In this document: positions 63,415-64,000 of the stretch, piece after piece | Layout: each line of letters opens with the position of its first letter | How positions within the stretch are numbered: the first letter of the stretch is position 1 | NCBI GenBank assembly: GCA_964425195.1 | Contig: CAYRLG010000009.1 | Span: 1 to 64,000 of the forward strand | DNA: 64,000 nucleotides | Direction: 5' to 3' | Source of the DNA: Desulfamplus sp964425195 | GTDB taxonomy: Bacteria > Desulfobacterota > Desulfobacteria > Desulfobacterales > Desulfobacteraceae | The notes under the pieces: generated by a model | Databases searched by the model: none | Told to the model about the DNA's origin: nothing | Seen by the model: the letters and a program-made list of their open reading frames with translations, nothing else | Made by a program: the position numbers and the translations under genes

Positions 63415-63759
63415 TTTTTATATATCTTTCTTAAAATCTGTTTAAAGTAATTTAAAACATAAATTCCAATCTGATTTAGGAGAATAGAATTTGCAGTCAA
63501 TATAAATTGATTAAATCATTATAACATTAAAAAGAGCGTATAGTTACTCCATTTTATTGTAAGGTGTCAACCAGCAATTAATTTTACTTTTTCTTTTTGG
63601 AAGCACCTTAATTTTAAGAGCCATTTACATCTCAAATACCTTTATAACAATACCTCTTCAATATTTTAAAAAAATGTGTCAAATATAAGGCTCTCTGTCA
63701 TTGGAAGCCTCCTTCCAAATATTTATCTATAAAAAGATATCCCTATGAGTGAGATGAGA
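63415..63759. other. AT-rich intergenic region without a gene
   Basis: A 345-nt gap between the M48-type peptidase gene and lysS. It contains one small hairpin, TTGGAAG/CTTCCAA around CCTC (63701-63718), which has no T tract. No open frame with a ribosome site and no convincing promoter was found by eye. Confidence 0.5.
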
Positions 63760-64000
63760 TTAGAAATCTCTTCTTGCTATCTCAAATCTTTGTTGTCTGA
63801 TAAAAGGACTTTGGACAGCTTTGAAGCTGCCTATTGATTTTTCAAGTATAGCTACTCTTTCCATTGGCGTTGGGTGAGTTTGACCAAAATCATTTCTGCC
63901 GGGTAGTAGATTTGTCTGCATGACTTTAAGCATATCAATAAGCCCATGAGGATTATATCCAATACGCTTCATTATATTTACAGCATGTCCATCAGCACTA
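63760..64000 (-). CDS. M48-family peptidase, C-terminal part (runs off the window)
   Basis: The frame is open from the window edge to the stop at 63760, so only about the last 79 residues are present. The visible start, SADGHAVNIMKRIGYNP, matches the helix that follows the active site of M48 metallopeptidases, where an A-D pair helps bind zinc. FGQTHPTPMERVAILE is the usual TH/SHP-P-ER motif of this family. BepA- or HtpX-like periplasmic or membrane protease roles are possible. The HExxH motif lies outside the window. Confidence 0.78.
   Translation of the reverse strand, partial: SADGHAVNIMKRIGYNPHGLIDMLKVMQTNLLPGRNDFGQTHPTPMERVAILEKSIGSFKAVQSPFIRQQRFEIARRDF

Noticed and set aside
1..64000. 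CRISPR arrays, rRNA genes or complete insertion sequences
   Set aside because: No regularly spaced direct repeats, rRNA-like stretches or transposase frames with terminal repeats were seen on reading the window.

Overview
The window looks like chromosomal DNA from a low-GC, AT-rich sulfate-reducing or syntrophic bacterium of the Desulfobacterota (former Deltaproteobacteria). The main reason is a complete Hmc-type transmembrane redox complex (hmcABCDEF with a 16-haem HmcA) followed by rrf1- and rrf2-type regulators, as known from Desulfovibrio. Supporting signs are a sigma-54-linked beta-oxidation cluster, PEP carboxykinase plus pyruvate phosphate dikinase, a lysS-lol-bamA-ompH-lpxD-lpxA envelope operon, and a BamA with an extra N-terminal domain. 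I cannot name the genus; the placement is inference from gene content and codon use.

Layout. 1-105: the 3' part only of a tRNA-Arg(ACG) and its terminator; because the 5' half is absent, this is probably the attachment-site edge of an element lying to the left. 214-3109: a YdbH/AsmA-like envelope protein and lspA. 3356-9542: a NitT/TauT-type ABC transporter (ATPase, Tat-exported binding protein, permease) flanked by two further homologues of the binding protein that have no export signal, one of them fused to a response-regulator receiver, plus an acidic protein of unknown function. 9620-13283: GTP-dependent PEPCK, a cyclophilin and an AEC-family permease. 13371-19234 (minus strand): hydroxyacyl-CoA dehydrogenase, acyl-CoA ligase, thiolase and acyl-CoA dehydrogenase. 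Opposite them is a sigma-54 activator (19612-21252), with a -24/-12 promoter and a 17-bp inverted repeat in the shared intergenic region.

21407-31512: the Hmc operon and its regulatory tail (UspA protein, Rrf1-type receiver, histidine kinase with a degenerate receiver, Rrf2-type Fe-S regulator). 31585-37983 (minus): glnS, a PilB/GspE ATPase carrying a cyclic-nucleotide-binding-like domain, a small membrane protein and an ABC-F ATPase. 38211-41288: ppdK and a small unknown protein. 41415-45223 (minus): two chemoreceptors with closely related signalling domains. 45440-47222: an amidohydrolase and an enoyl-CoA hydratase.

47412-63414 (minus): trpE-trpG-trpD-trpCF downstream of lpxA, lpxD, ompH and bamA, then lolD, lolC/E and lysS. 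Between bamA and lolD sits an accessory cassette: a DNA methyltransferase, a truncated second methyltransferase and a HicAB toxin-antitoxin pair. The window ends inside an M48-type peptidase gene on the minus strand.

Together the genes describe an anaerobe that oxidises fatty or other carboxylic acids through CoA thioesters, moves electrons through the membrane with Hmc, makes PEP by two routes, and swims by chemotaxis. No rRNA genes, CRISPR arrays, complete insertion sequences or phage genes were seen.
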